A DNA stretch of 64,000 nt from Streptomyces zhaozhouensis (GTDB lineage: Bacteria; Actinomycetota; Actinomycetes; Streptomycetales; Streptomycetaceae): assembly GCF_900230195.1 (NCBI RefSeq), contig NZ_OCNE01000010.1:162643-226642 (forward strand), in the 5' to 3' direction. Numbering within the stretch: position 1 is the stretch's first letter; each line of letters opens with the position of its first letter. The position numbers and the translations under genes are program-made. Below the pieces are notes generated by a model. The model did not search any database. It had not been told where the DNA came from and saw only the letters and a program-made list of their open reading frames with translations. This document shows, piece by piece, positions 42,911 to 50,890 of the stretch.

Positions 42911-45163
42911 TCAGCGCCGGTGCCGGGCGACGGGGAGCGGCGCCGCGGCCGTCTCCGCTTCGGTCGCGGGCGCCGGGGCCCGCCGGTCCAGGCTCTCCCC
43001 CTCGATGTCCACACTGGGCAGCACGCGCCTCAGGATACGGGGCATCCACCAGGCGCGGTGGCCCAGCAGCGCCAGGACGGCGGGCGCGATCGCCATGCGG
43101 ACGACGAAGGCGTCGAACGCGACGGCCGCGGCCAGCCCGACCCCCATCGTCTGGATCGTCGGGCTGCTCATCCCGATGAACCCGGCGAAGACGCTGACCA
43201 TGATGACGGCCGCCGCGGCGACCACGCGCCCGCTGTGCCGGAAGCCGCTCACGACCGCCTCGTCGGGGGACGCGCCGTGCACGTACGCCTCGCGCATCCG
43301 GCTCAGGAGGAAGACCTCGTAGTCCATGGCGAGGCCGAAGACGATCCCGATGACGAGGATCGGCATCAGCGACATCACGGGCCCGGTCTGCTCGATGCCG
43401 ACGAGGTCGGCGGCCCAGCCCCACTGGAAGACGGCGACGAGCACCCCGAACGCGGCGCCCACCGACAGCAGGAAGCCGAGCGCGGCCTTGACCGGGACCA
43501 GTACCGAGCGGAAGACGACGGTCAGCAGCAGTACCGCGAGGCCGATGACGACGGTCAGGTAGGGCAGGAGCGCGTCGGACATCGCCTCGGAGATGTCGAT
43601 GTTCATCGCGGTCGTGCCGGTGACCAGGACGCTCGCACCCGTGTCGGCCTCGACGGCGGAGACCGCCTCCCGGATGGCGTTCACCAGCTCCTTGGTCTCG
43701 CCGCTGTTCGGCGCCGTCTCGGGGACGGCGGTCAGCAGGGCGGTGTCCTCGTTGCCGCTGAGCACCGGTTCCCCGACGGAGGCGACCCCGTCCAGCTCCC
43801 GCACGGTCTCGACCACCAGGTCCGTCGTGGCCCGGGTCTCCCCGGACCCGGCGGTGTCGACGACCACCGTCAGGGGGCCGTTGAAGCCCGGGCCGAAGCC
43901 CTCGGAGAGCAGGTCGTAGGCGCGGCGTTCGGTGGTCTCCACGGACTTGGACTCGTCGCCCGGCAGGCCGAGTTCGAGCTGGAACGCGGGCAGGGCGACG
44001 GCGCCGAGGCCGAGCCCGGCGACCAGCAGCACCGCCACCGGCCGGCGCAGCACCAGCCGCGCCCAGCGGGTGCCGAGCCCCGGCCCGTCGGCGCGGACGG
44101 CCACGGACTCGGGGCGCGCGTTCCGCTCGGGCCCGGCACCGCGGCGGGCGGCGCGGGAGAGGACCCGGTCACCGAAGGAGCCGAAGAGCGCCGGGACCAG
44201 CGTCAGCGCGACGAGCACGGCCAGCGCGACGGCTCCCGCGCCGCCCATGCCCATCCTGGTCAGCTCGGGGATGCCGACGACACCGAGCCCGACGAGGGCG
44301 ATGAAGACGGTCGCGCCGGCGAAGACGACGGCGGACCCGGCCGTGCCGACCGCGCGTCCGGCGGCCTCCTCCGGCGCGTGGCCCCGGGCGCGCTCGTCCC
44401 GGTAACGGGAGGTGATGAACAGCGCGTAGTCGATGCCGACCGCGAGCCCCAGCATCAGCGCCAGGATGGCGACGGTGGACGTCAGGCCCAGCGGGACGGC
44501 CAGCGCGGAGACCAGGCCGAAGGCGATGGCCACGCCCACGAGCGCGGTCAGCAGCGACAGCCCGGCCGCGACCACCGACCCGAGGGCGACGACCAGCACG
44601 ACGGCCGCCACCGCGACGCCGATGATCTCCGTGGTGCCGCCCGGCTCCTCCTCGGAGTCCAGGGCGGACCCGCCCACCTCGACGGTCAGCCCGGCCTCCC
44701 CCGCCCGGTCGGCGGCCTCGCCGAGGGCGTTCCTGGACGCGTCGGTCAGGTCGAGGGCGTCCACGTCGTAGGCGACCGTGGAGTAGGCGATGGTGCCGTC
44801 CTCGCTGACGGCGCCGGTCGTGTACGGGTCGGTGGTCGAGGCGACCTGCTCGCCCGCGCCGAGCGCGTCCAGCGTCTCCTCGACGACGGCCCGGTGCTCC
44901 GCGGCCGTCACCCGCTGCCCGTCGGGGGCGCGGAAGACGACGCGGGCCTCGGCGCCCTGCGCGTTGCTCTCGGGGAAACGCTCGTCCAGCAGGTCGAACG
45001 CCTCCTGGGACTCGGTGCCGGGCATGGAGAGGTCCTCCTCCTCCCCGGCCGGCGCCACGGCGGCGGCGAGGACGGCCACCACGAGGGCCCCCAGCCAGAG
45101 GCCGCCCACGAGCCGGCGCCGCCGGAAGGCCCACCGTCCGATCCGGTAAAGAAATGTCGCCAC
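42911..45163 (-). CDS. MMPL/RND-family membrane exporter
   Basis: The 750-residue protein has two repeats, each with one helix, a large extracytoplasmic domain and five helices. Hallmarks are RRRLVGGLWLGALVVAVLAA near the start, LALMLGLAVGIDYALFITSR in repeat one and ILVIGIVFGLAMDYEVFLLS in repeat two, whose Asp residues carry protons. MMPL proteins export lipids or drugs using the proton gradient. GTG 45163 has GGAG ten bases upstream and begins right before the first helix; the longer frame to 45316 adds non-homologous sequence. A perfect 18-base palindrome lies 139 bases upstream. Confidence 0.9.
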   Translation of the reverse strand: MATFLYRIGRWAFRRRRLVGGLWLGALVVAVLAAAVAPAGEEEDLSMPGTESQEAFDLLDERFPESNAQGAEARVVFRAPDGQRVTAAEHRAVVEETLDALGAGEQVASTTDPYTTGAVSEDGTIAYSTVAYDVDALDLTDASRNALGEAADRAGEAGLTVEVGGSALDSEEEPGGTTEIIGVAVAAVVLVVALGSVVAAGLSLLTALVGVAIAFGLVSALAVPLGLTSTVAILALMLGLAVGIDYALFITSRYRDERARGHAPEEAAGRAVGTAGSAVVFAGATVFIALVGLGVVGIPELTRMGMGGAGAVALAVLVALTLVPALFGSFGDRVLSRAARRGAGPERNARPESVAVRADGPGLGTRWARLVLRRPVAVLLVAGLGLGAVALPAFQLELGLPGDESKSVETTERRAYDLLSEGFGPGFNGPLTVVVDTAGSGETRATTDLVVETVRELDGVASVGEPVLSGNEDTALLTAVPETAPNSGETKELVNAIREAVSAVEADTGASVLVTGTTAMNIDISEAMSDALLPYLTVVIGLAVLLLTVVFRSVLVPVKAALGFLLSVGAAFGVLVAVFQWGWAADLVGIEQTGPVMSLMPILVIGIVFGLAMDYEVFLLSRMREAYVHGASPDEAVVSGFRHSGRVVAAAAVIMVSVFAGFIGMSSPTIQTMGVGLAAAVAFDAFVVRMAIAPAVLALLGHRAWWMPRILRRVLPSVDIEGESLDRRAPAPATEAETAAAPLPVARHRR

Positions 45164-45884
45164 CTGTAGATCACTCCAGACACCTGAGGGAAGCGAGGCG
45201 CGAGATCCGCGCGCCTTCCAGACTTCCGTCCGGGGCGCGGCGGGGCATCGTGCGTCGTCGCCGTCTTCCGCTGGTGCGCGGGGACCAGCGGCGCGGCGGG
45301 TCTGGTGCGTACGCACCAGGCGCCGGTCCCGGCGGGTGCGCCGGTGACGTCGCCTACAGCCGGGCGGAGTCGGGCGAACGGCCGGTAGGGGTGATATCCG
45401 GACACCGGGTGCGTTCGGCCGCTTCTGGCGGGCGACGCGCGCGCCCGCCCGGGGCGCGGGCCGCTGGCCAGCCGCGACAGCCCGGTGCCGAGGAGCGGCG
45501 GCGGGGGCGGGGCGCGGCGCGCCTCCCGGGCGACCCCGCGCGCGCCGCCGGCGCCGTCACACGCGGTCCATCTGGGGGGACACTTCGTGAGGCGGGCGCG
45601 GGCGGCGTTCTCCGCGCCGGCCGGAAAGGCGGCGGGCGAATGGCCAGAACTGCGCTTGCTGTGCGGGGGTGGTGGGGGAAGTCTTTTACCAGCGTTTTGA
45701 TAACCGGTTTCCGGACACGGCCCTGAGTGCCGCGAGAAATCAGGGCGTGACAACCCGGGGGGGAAGTCACAGCGGTTGGTCAAGGGCGTCACTTTTCTGG
45801 TGGTCGCCCCTTCCTCCCCTGCTCGAAAATCCATCCGTCGCCCGTGCGGTGACGCGGAAAAGGGCTCAAGGGATTGGAGGGGGA
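45164..45884. other. Divergent control region between the MMPL operon and the CIS operon
   Basis: No gene is supported in these 721 bases. They must hold the promoters of the leftward MMPL operon and the rightward CIS operon. A perfect 18-base palindrome is at 45302-45319. An AT-rich patch at about 45683-45712 (CTTTTACCAGCGTTTTGATA) is the best place for a CIS promoter, though no confident -35/-10 pair was found. Confidence 0.4.
45302..45319. promoter_or_regulatory. Perfect 18-base palindrome near the MMPL promoter
   Basis: CTGGTGCGTACGCACCAG is fully self-complementary. It lies 139 bases upstream of the MMPL start and 566 bases before the sheath start, so it more probably belongs to the MMPL operon. 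It could be the site of the LuxR-type regulator at 40737-41465 or of another dimeric regulator. Confidence 0.5.
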
Positions 45885-47723
45885 ATGCCGACGACGCCGA
45901 GCTATCCCGGTGTGTATGTCGAGGAGATTCCCAGCAACGTCCGTACCATCACCGCCGTCACCACCTCGACGACCGCCTTCGTCGGGCACACCAGGCGCGG
46001 GCCGCTGAACCGCCCGGTGCGGGTGACCAGCTTCGCCGACTACGAGCGCCGCTTCGGCGGCCTCACCGCCAGGAGCGACGTCAGCTACGCCGTGCACCAG
46101 TTCTTCGGCAACGGCGGCTCCGTCGCCGTGATCGTGCGCGTCGCCAAAGACGGCACCGGCAGGGAGGCGGAGGTCACCCTCGACTCCACCGAGGGCAAGA
46201 GCGAGTGCCCCGCGCTGCGGGTCCGCGCCAAGGAGCCGGGCGCCTGGGGTTCGCGCCTGCGGGTGGCGGTCGACTACGACACCGGCGAGCCCGACGAGAC
46301 GTTCAACCTCCGGGTGCTGCACGGGGACAGCCCGCGCGAGTACTTCACCGGGGTCTCCCTCGACCCCGGTCACGGCCGCTACGCGCCGACCGTGGTCAAC
46401 GACGGCTCCGCGCTGGTCGCCGTCGAGGCCCTGGACGAGGACCGGCCCGACCCCTCGGGCACCGTCTCCAAGCCGTTCGCCAAGCGGCTGCCGGACCTCG
46501 CGGTGGAACTCACCGTCAAGATCGGCGATGTCGAGCGCGAGTTCACCCTCTTCGACCCGCGCCGCGACGGCGAACCCCCCGCCACCGTCACCCAGTTGGC
46601 GCTGCTGCTGGAACGCAAGCTGCGTGCCCTGCCGGACGCCCCCGGCAGGCGGGCCTTCGCGGGGGCCGAGGTGATCCCGTTCGGCCAGCGGCTCCAGACC
46701 GTCGCCGGCTCCACCGACCCGGCGGATGTGGTGCGCTTCGTCGGGGAGTGCGCCAACGACCTGGGCCTGGAAGCCTCGGTCAACCCGCCGGTCTTCGCGC
46801 TCACCGGCGGCGAGGACGGCGACCCGCCCGGCCCCCGCGACCTGATCGGCAGCGGCGGCACCGGCCTCCAGGCGCTGCGGGACGTCGACGACGTCAACCT
46901 GCTGGCGCTGCCGGAGCTCGCCGGCTACGACTCCGTCGATGACATCGTCACCGTGCTCTCCGCCGCCCAACTCCTCTGCGAGGAACGGCGGATCTTCCTG
47001 CTCGCCGACGCGCCCGCCGCCTGGGGCAGCGTCGAGGCGGCCCGCGCCGGCATCGGGGCCTTCGACTCCGTCCGGGGCGACCACGCCGCCCTCTACTTCC
47101 CGCAGGTGCGGCTCACCGACCCGCTCACCGGGCGGCTCCGCTCGTTCCCGCCCTCCGGCGCGGTCGCCGGGGTGTACGCCCGCACCGACGCCGAACGCGG
47201 GGTGTGGAAGGCGGCGGCCGGCACGGAAGCGGTGCTCGCCGGGGTCAACTCCCTGGCCGTGCGGCTGTCCGACCGGGAGAACGGCCTGCTCAACCCGCTG
47301 GGCGTCAACTGCCTGCGGACCGTTCCGCTGGTCGGGTCCGTCGTGTGGGGCGCGCGGACCCTGGCCGGCACCGACGCCGGCGGCAGCGAGTGGACGTACG
47401 CGCCGGTCCGCCGCCTCGCGCTCCACGTGGAGGAGAGCCTGCACCGGGGGCTGAGGTGGGTCGTCTTCGAGCCGAACGACGAGCAGTTGTGGCAGCAGAT
47501 CAGGCTGAACGTCTCGGCCTATCTCCAGGACCTGTTCCAGCGGGGCGCTTTCAAGGGGAACACGCCGCGCCAGTCGTATTTCGTCAAGTGTGACGCGGAG
47601 ACCACCACCGGCGCCGACATCGAGGCGGGCATCGTCAACGTCGTGGTGGGAATCGCCCCGGTCCGGCCGGCGGAGTTCGTGATCGTGCGACTCCAGCAAC
47701 TCGCCGGCCAGTTCCAGCTCTGA
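45885..47723 (+). CDS. Contractile injection system sheath protein
   Basis: The 612-residue protein is a phage-tail-sheath homologue. The N-terminal segment PSYPGVYVEEIPSNVRTITA is the classic sheath start, followed by TSTTAFVGHTRRGPLNRPV. The C-terminal region (LRWVVFEPNDEQLWQQIRLN, FKCD-like YFVKCDAETTT, IVNVVVGIAPVRPAEFVIVR) forms the conserved inner sheath domain that interlocks with the tube. The sheath contracts to drive the tube through a membrane. ATG 45885 has GGAGGGG upstream. It opens the CIS cluster and is the only sheath gene visible; the variable middle (about 100-330) likely faces outward. Confidence 0.95.
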   Translation: MPTTPSYPGVYVEEIPSNVRTITAVTTSTTAFVGHTRRGPLNRPVRVTSFADYERRFGGLTARSDVSYAVHQFFGNGGSVAVIVRVAKDGTGREAEVTLDSTEGKSECPALRVRAKEPGAWGSRLRVAVDYDTGEPDETFNLRVLHGDSPREYFTGVSLDPGHGRYAPTVVNDGSALVAVEALDEDRPDPSGTVSKPFAKRLPDLAVELTVKIGDVEREFTLFDPRRDGEPPATVTQLALLLERKLRALPDAPGRRAFAGAEVIPFGQRLQTVAGSTDPADVVRFVGECANDLGLEASVNPPVFALTGGEDGDPPGPRDLIGSGGTGLQALRDVDDVNLLALPELAGYDSVDDIVTVLSAAQLLCEERRIFLLADAPAAWGSVEAARAGIGAFDSVRGDHAALYFPQVRLTDPLTGRLRSFPPSGAVAGVYARTDAERGVWKAAAGTEAVLAGVNSLAVRLSDRENGLLNPLGVNCLRTVPLVGSVVWGARTLAGTDAGGSEWTYAPVRRLALHVEESLHRGLRWVVFEPNDEQLWQQIRLNVSAYLQDLFQRGAFKGNTPRQSYFVKCDAETTTGADIEAGIVNVVVGIAPVRPAEFVIVRLQQLAGQFQL

Positions 47724-47766
47724 CCGGCCGCCGCGTACCGCCAACACGAGGAACCGAGGGAATCCG

Positions 47767-48291
47767 ATGGCAGAGTTCCAGGTAAACGCCCATCGCTTCG
47801 ACCCCTACAAGAACTTCAAGTTCCTGGTCCTGTGGGACGGTCGAACGGTCGCCGGCGTCAGCAAGATCAGCGCGCTGAAGCGCACCACGGAGGTCGTCAA
47901 GCACCGCCACGGCGGCGACCCCAGCTCGCCCCGGCTGTCGCCCGGCCGCTCCGAGTTCGAGGGCGTCACCCTGGAGCGCGGCGTCACCCACGACCCGGAG
48001 TTCGACCGCTGGGCCAACAAGGTCTGGCAGATCGGCGCCGGGCTCGGCGCCGAGAGCTCGCTGGCCGACTTCCGCAAGAACATCGTGATCCAGGTCCTCA
48101 ACGAGGCCGGCCAGGTCGCGGTCTCCCACCGGCTCTACCGCGCCTGGCCCAGCGAGTACCAGGTGCTCGGCGAGCTGGACGCCAACGCCAACGCGGTCGC
48201 CATCCAGAGCCTGAAGGTGGAGTGCGAGGGCTGGGAGCGGGACTACGAGGTGCCGGAACCGGTCGAGCCCTCCTTCACCCACCCCGCCTGA
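47767..48291 (+). CDS. Contractile injection system inner tube protein
   Basis: The 174-residue protein belongs to the phage tail tube (gp19/Hcp-like) family: FQVNAHRFDPYKNFKFLVLW, VAGVSKISALKRTTEVVKHR, and GRSEFEGVTLERGVTHDPEF, with the length normal for CIS tubes. Hexameric rings stack into the inner tube that carries cargo and is propelled by sheath contraction. The gene starts 43 bases after the sheath stop with GAGGAACCGAGGG upstream. Only one tube gene is visible here, although tube-related domains recur in the protein at 60341-60979. Confidence 0.94.
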   Translation: MAEFQVNAHRFDPYKNFKFLVLWDGRTVAGVSKISALKRTTEVVKHRHGGDPSSPRLSPGRSEFEGVTLERGVTHDPEFDRWANKVWQIGAGLGAESSLADFRKNIVIQVLNEAGQVAVSHRLYRAWPSEYQVLGELDANANAVAIQSLKVECEGWERDYEVPEPVEPSFTHPA

Positions 48292-48370
48292 ACGGGCGGT
48301 CGCCGAGGGGCGGCGAGACGGACGGGCGGTCGGCGCCCGGCCGACGGCGACGGGAGAGGGGGAGGTCCCA

Positions 48371-49111
48371 CTGGACACGACCGAGCTGCTGGCCCTCTGG
48401 GAGACGGGGCTCGCCCAGCACGACCGGGCGCGCGCCCTGACGCTGCACCACGCCGCGCGCCCCACGGCCGGCACCGAGGAGCTGATGGCCGCCCCGGTCG
48501 GCGCGCGGGAACGCGACCTGTACGCGCTGCGGGCCGCGCTCTTCGGCGCCACCATGCGGGTGGTGACCGAGTGCGGGGCCTGCGGCGAGGTCGTCGAGTT
48601 CGACCTCGACGCGCTCCAGTTGAGCACACCGCCGCAGCCGTCGCGGGCGCCGGCGCGGGTGGCCCACGACGGCTGGGAGCTGGAGTACCGGGTGCCCACC
48701 GTCGCCGACCTGGGCGCGGTGGCCGACACGGCAGCCGACGCGGCGGAGGCCCGCCGGCTGCTGGCCGCCCGCTGCGTCACGGCGGCGTGGCGTGACGGCG
48801 AGCCGCGGCCCGTCGAGGAGCTCCCGGAACCGCTGCCGGAACCGCTCGTCCGCCGGCTCGCCGAGGCGGCGGAACGGGCGGACCCCGGCGCCGACCTGAC
48901 GTTGAAGATCACCTGCCCCGAGTGCGGCGCGACCACCCCGGCCGCCCTCGACATCGCCTCCCACCTGTGGACGGAACTCGACTCCTGGGCCCGCGACCTG
49001 CTGCTCGACGTTCATCTGCTGGCCCTGGCCTATGGCTGGAGCGAGTCGTCCATCCTCGCGCTCAGCCCGCTGCGGCGGCGCTACTACCTGGAGCTGTGCG
49101 CCGATGCCTGA
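48371..49111 (+). CDS. CIS baseplate-associated protein (gp51-like) with two CxxC motifs, CTG start
   Basis: The 246-residue product begins MDTTELLALWETGLAQHDRA if initiated at CTG 48371. That codon has an excellent GGGGAGG seven bases upstream, and no ATG, GTG or TTG occurs in frame before ATG 48485. Starting at 48485 would delete a conserved-looking helix. Two short cysteine pairs, CGAC and CPEC, suggest a zinc ribbon (about residues 74 and 182). Similar genes sit after the tube gene in other CIS clusters and are thought to act in baseplate or hub assembly. It overlaps the next gene by 8 bases. Confidence 0.75.
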   Translation: MDTTELLALWETGLAQHDRARALTLHHAARPTAGTEELMAAPVGARERDLYALRAALFGATMRVVTECGACGEVVEFDLDALQLSTPPQPSRAPARVAHDGWELEYRVPTVADLGAVADTAADAAEARRLLAARCVTAAWRDGEPRPVEELPEPLPEPLVRRLAEAAERADPGADLTLKITCPECGATTPAALDIASHLWTELDSWARDLLLDVHLLALAYGWSESSILALSPLRRRYYLELCADA

Positions 49112-49874
49112 CCGACCAGAACCCACCGGCCCCGCCGACCACTTCGACCGGCTGCTCGCCCGACACACGCCCGTGGCGCCGACGCGCGTCCCCCGGGTGC
49201 GGCCCCGGCTGCCCGGTCCGTTCGAACGCGTCGAGTCGCTGCGGGCCGACCCGGGGGCGCTCGACCCCCCGGGTCGCCCCGGGCCCGTTCCGTTCCCGTC
49301 GACACCGGAGCGGGCCCGGGACCGGGCGTTCCCCGGGCGGCCCGCGACGCGCGAGACCAGGACCGAGCACCACACGGTGGAGCGCGCCGCCCCCGCCCCG
49401 GGGCCCGCGCCAGGACCGGCCGAGGCGGGCCGCCCCCGGGCGGCGGCGCCGGGGGAGCGGGCCGCGCGCGTCGCCCCGGTGGTGCCGCGCCGGGCCGCCG
49501 CGCCGGCGCCGGCCGAGCCGGCCGGCCGGGCGGAGGCCGCACCGGCGCGGGCGGCCGGGGCCCCGCCCGGCGGCCCGGCGGTCCGGCGGGCGCCGGTGCC
49601 GTCGGCGCCGCCGGCCCGTCCACCCGCCGCGCGGGCCTCGCCCGCGCCGGCGGACGCGCTGCGGGCCGCCGCCGCGCGCAGGAGCGCGCGGCCGCCCGAG
49701 CGGGTCGTGCGGGTGCGGATCGGCCGGCTCGAGGTCAACGCCGCGCCGCCGCCCCGCGCCGCCGCCCGCCGGGACGGCGACGGCGCCGCCGCCGGCAGGG
49801 CGGCACCGACGGTGTCCCTCCGGGACTTTCTCGCCGGCGGGTCCCGGGGCCGCGAAGGGGAGATGAGGAAGTGA
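49104..49874 (+). CDS. CIS-cluster Pro/Ala/Arg-rich linker protein
   Basis: The 256-residue protein has a short N-terminal segment (DHFDRLLARHTPVAPTRVPR), a roughly 150-residue stretch made almost wholly of Ala, Pro, Arg and Gly that must be disordered, and a conserved-looking C-terminal piece (ERVVRVRIGRLEVNA, VSLRDFLAGG). ATG 49104 overlaps the previous stop. The position between gp51-like and DUF4255 genes is occupied by similar short proteins in other CIS operons. No enzymatic function is visible; a structural connector in the particle is a guess. Confidence 0.6.
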   Translation: MPDRPEPTGPADHFDRLLARHTPVAPTRVPRVRPRLPGPFERVESLRADPGALDPPGRPGPVPFPSTPERARDRAFPGRPATRETRTEHHTVERAAPAPGPAPGPAEAGRPRAAAPGERAARVAPVVPRRAAAPAPAEPAGRAEAAPARAAGAPPGGPAVRRAPVPSAPPARPPAARASPAPADALRAAAARRSARPPERVVRVRIGRLEVNAAPPPRAAARRDGDGAAAGRAAPTVSLRDFLAGGSRGREGEMRK

Positions 49875-49878
49875 CGAG

Positions 49879-50847
49879 ATGAGCAACGCGCTCGCGATCG
49901 CGCATGTCACGCAGGCCCTGACGCTGCTGATCGCCAACAACCTCCAGCCCGAGATCGACATCGCGGTGCATGTCGAGCCCCGCCGTCCGCCCGCCGACCC
50001 GCCGACCGAGCCGACGATCACCGTCTTCCTCTACCAGGTCGTGCCCAGCGCCGCCCGCCGCAACGACGACCTGCCGACCCGCGCCGCCGACGGCACCCTC
50101 GTCCGGCGCCCGGCGGCGGCCGTGGACCTCAACTACCTGATCACCGCCTACGGGGAGGAGACCGAACTGGTCGGCGAGCGACTGATCGGCGCCGTCACCC
50201 GGGTGCTGCACGAGATCCCCGTCCTCCCGTCCGACGTGATCACGGCGGCCGGCGAGCTGCCGCAACTGGCCGGCAGCGACTTCGCGGAGTCGCCCCAGCG
50301 GGTGCGGTTCACCCCGATCCAACTGGACATCGAGGAGACCAACAGGCTCTGGGGGATGCTCCACCAGACGCCCTACGCCCTGTCGGTCGCGTACCAGGGG
50401 TCGCTGGTGCTGATCGAGGGCCGCGAGCGCCCCACCCCGGCCCCGCCGGTGCGCGAACGCCGCGTGACCGTGGAGCGGGTGACGCCCCCGCCACCGCGCC
50501 CGCCCGCCGACGCACCCCCTGCGGGCGCCCGGGGCGGGCGGGCCGCCGACGCGTCCGACGCGTCCGACGCGCCGGCCTCCGGAGGGGCGGCCGGGACGGC
50601 GGGTGCGGCCGGGACGGCCGGGAAGCCCACCGCCAGGGCGAAGGCGGCGGGCAAGACGGCGGCCAGGAAGACCACGGCCAAGAAGACGGCGGCGAAGAAG
50701 ACCACGGCGAAGAAGACCACGGCGAAGAAGACCACGGACAGGAAGACCGCCGCCCGGAAGGGCACGCCCCGGGGGACGGCGCCGCGGGCCGCCGAGCGGG
50801 ACAAGCCGGACGGGGACGCCAACGGCCCGAGGGAGCAGTCGAGTTGA
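49879..50847 (+). CDS. DUF4255 (Pvc16/Afp16-like) tail terminator with histone-H1-like tail
   Basis: The 322-residue protein has an N-terminal DUF4255 domain (residues 1-185): MSNALAIAHVTQALTLLIAN, ITVFLYQVVPSAARRND, LNYLITAYGEETELVGERLI and PYALSVAYQGSLVLIEG. In Afp and PVC particles this protein caps the tube and sheath and sets the end of assembly. After a Pro-rich linker, residues about 245-322 form a Lys/Ala/Thr tail with repeated AKKTT units, resembling histone H1 or HupS-type nucleoid tails. Such a tail is not part of the basic cap domain and could bind DNA or acidic surfaces (inference). Confidence 0.85.
   Translation: MSNALAIAHVTQALTLLIANNLQPEIDIAVHVEPRRPPADPPTEPTITVFLYQVVPSAARRNDDLPTRAADGTLVRRPAAAVDLNYLITAYGEETELVGERLIGAVTRVLHEIPVLPSDVITAAGELPQLAGSDFAESPQRVRFTPIQLDIEETNRLWGMLHQTPYALSVAYQGSLVLIEGRERPTPAPPVRERRVTVERVTPPPPRPPADAPPAGARGGRAADASDASDAPASGGAAGTAGAAGTAGKPTARAKAAGKTAARKTTAKKTAAKKTTAKKTTAKKTTDRKTAARKGTPRGTAPRAAERDKPDGDANGPREQSS
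50662..50760 (+). repeat. 15-base tandem repeat encoding the Lys-rich tail
   Basis: About six and a half units of the type GCGAAGAAGACCACG, three of them identical, encode the AKKTT repeats of the DUF4255 protein. Near-identical units point to recent slippage, so copy number probably differs between strains. Confidence 0.8.
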
Positions 50848-50890
50848 CGCGCGCCCGTAACGCGCGACGGAACGCGAGGGGAGGGCAGCG

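Noticed and set aside
45154..45726. A 190-codon plus-strand frame before the sheath gene
   Set aside because: Low-complexity Arg/Gly/Ala composition, overlapping the MMPL start region and without a ribosome site; not a CIS gene.
45789..47747. A 652-codon minus-strand frame opposite the sheath gene
   Set aside because: Antisense of an unmistakable sheath protein; composition is that of a shadow frame.
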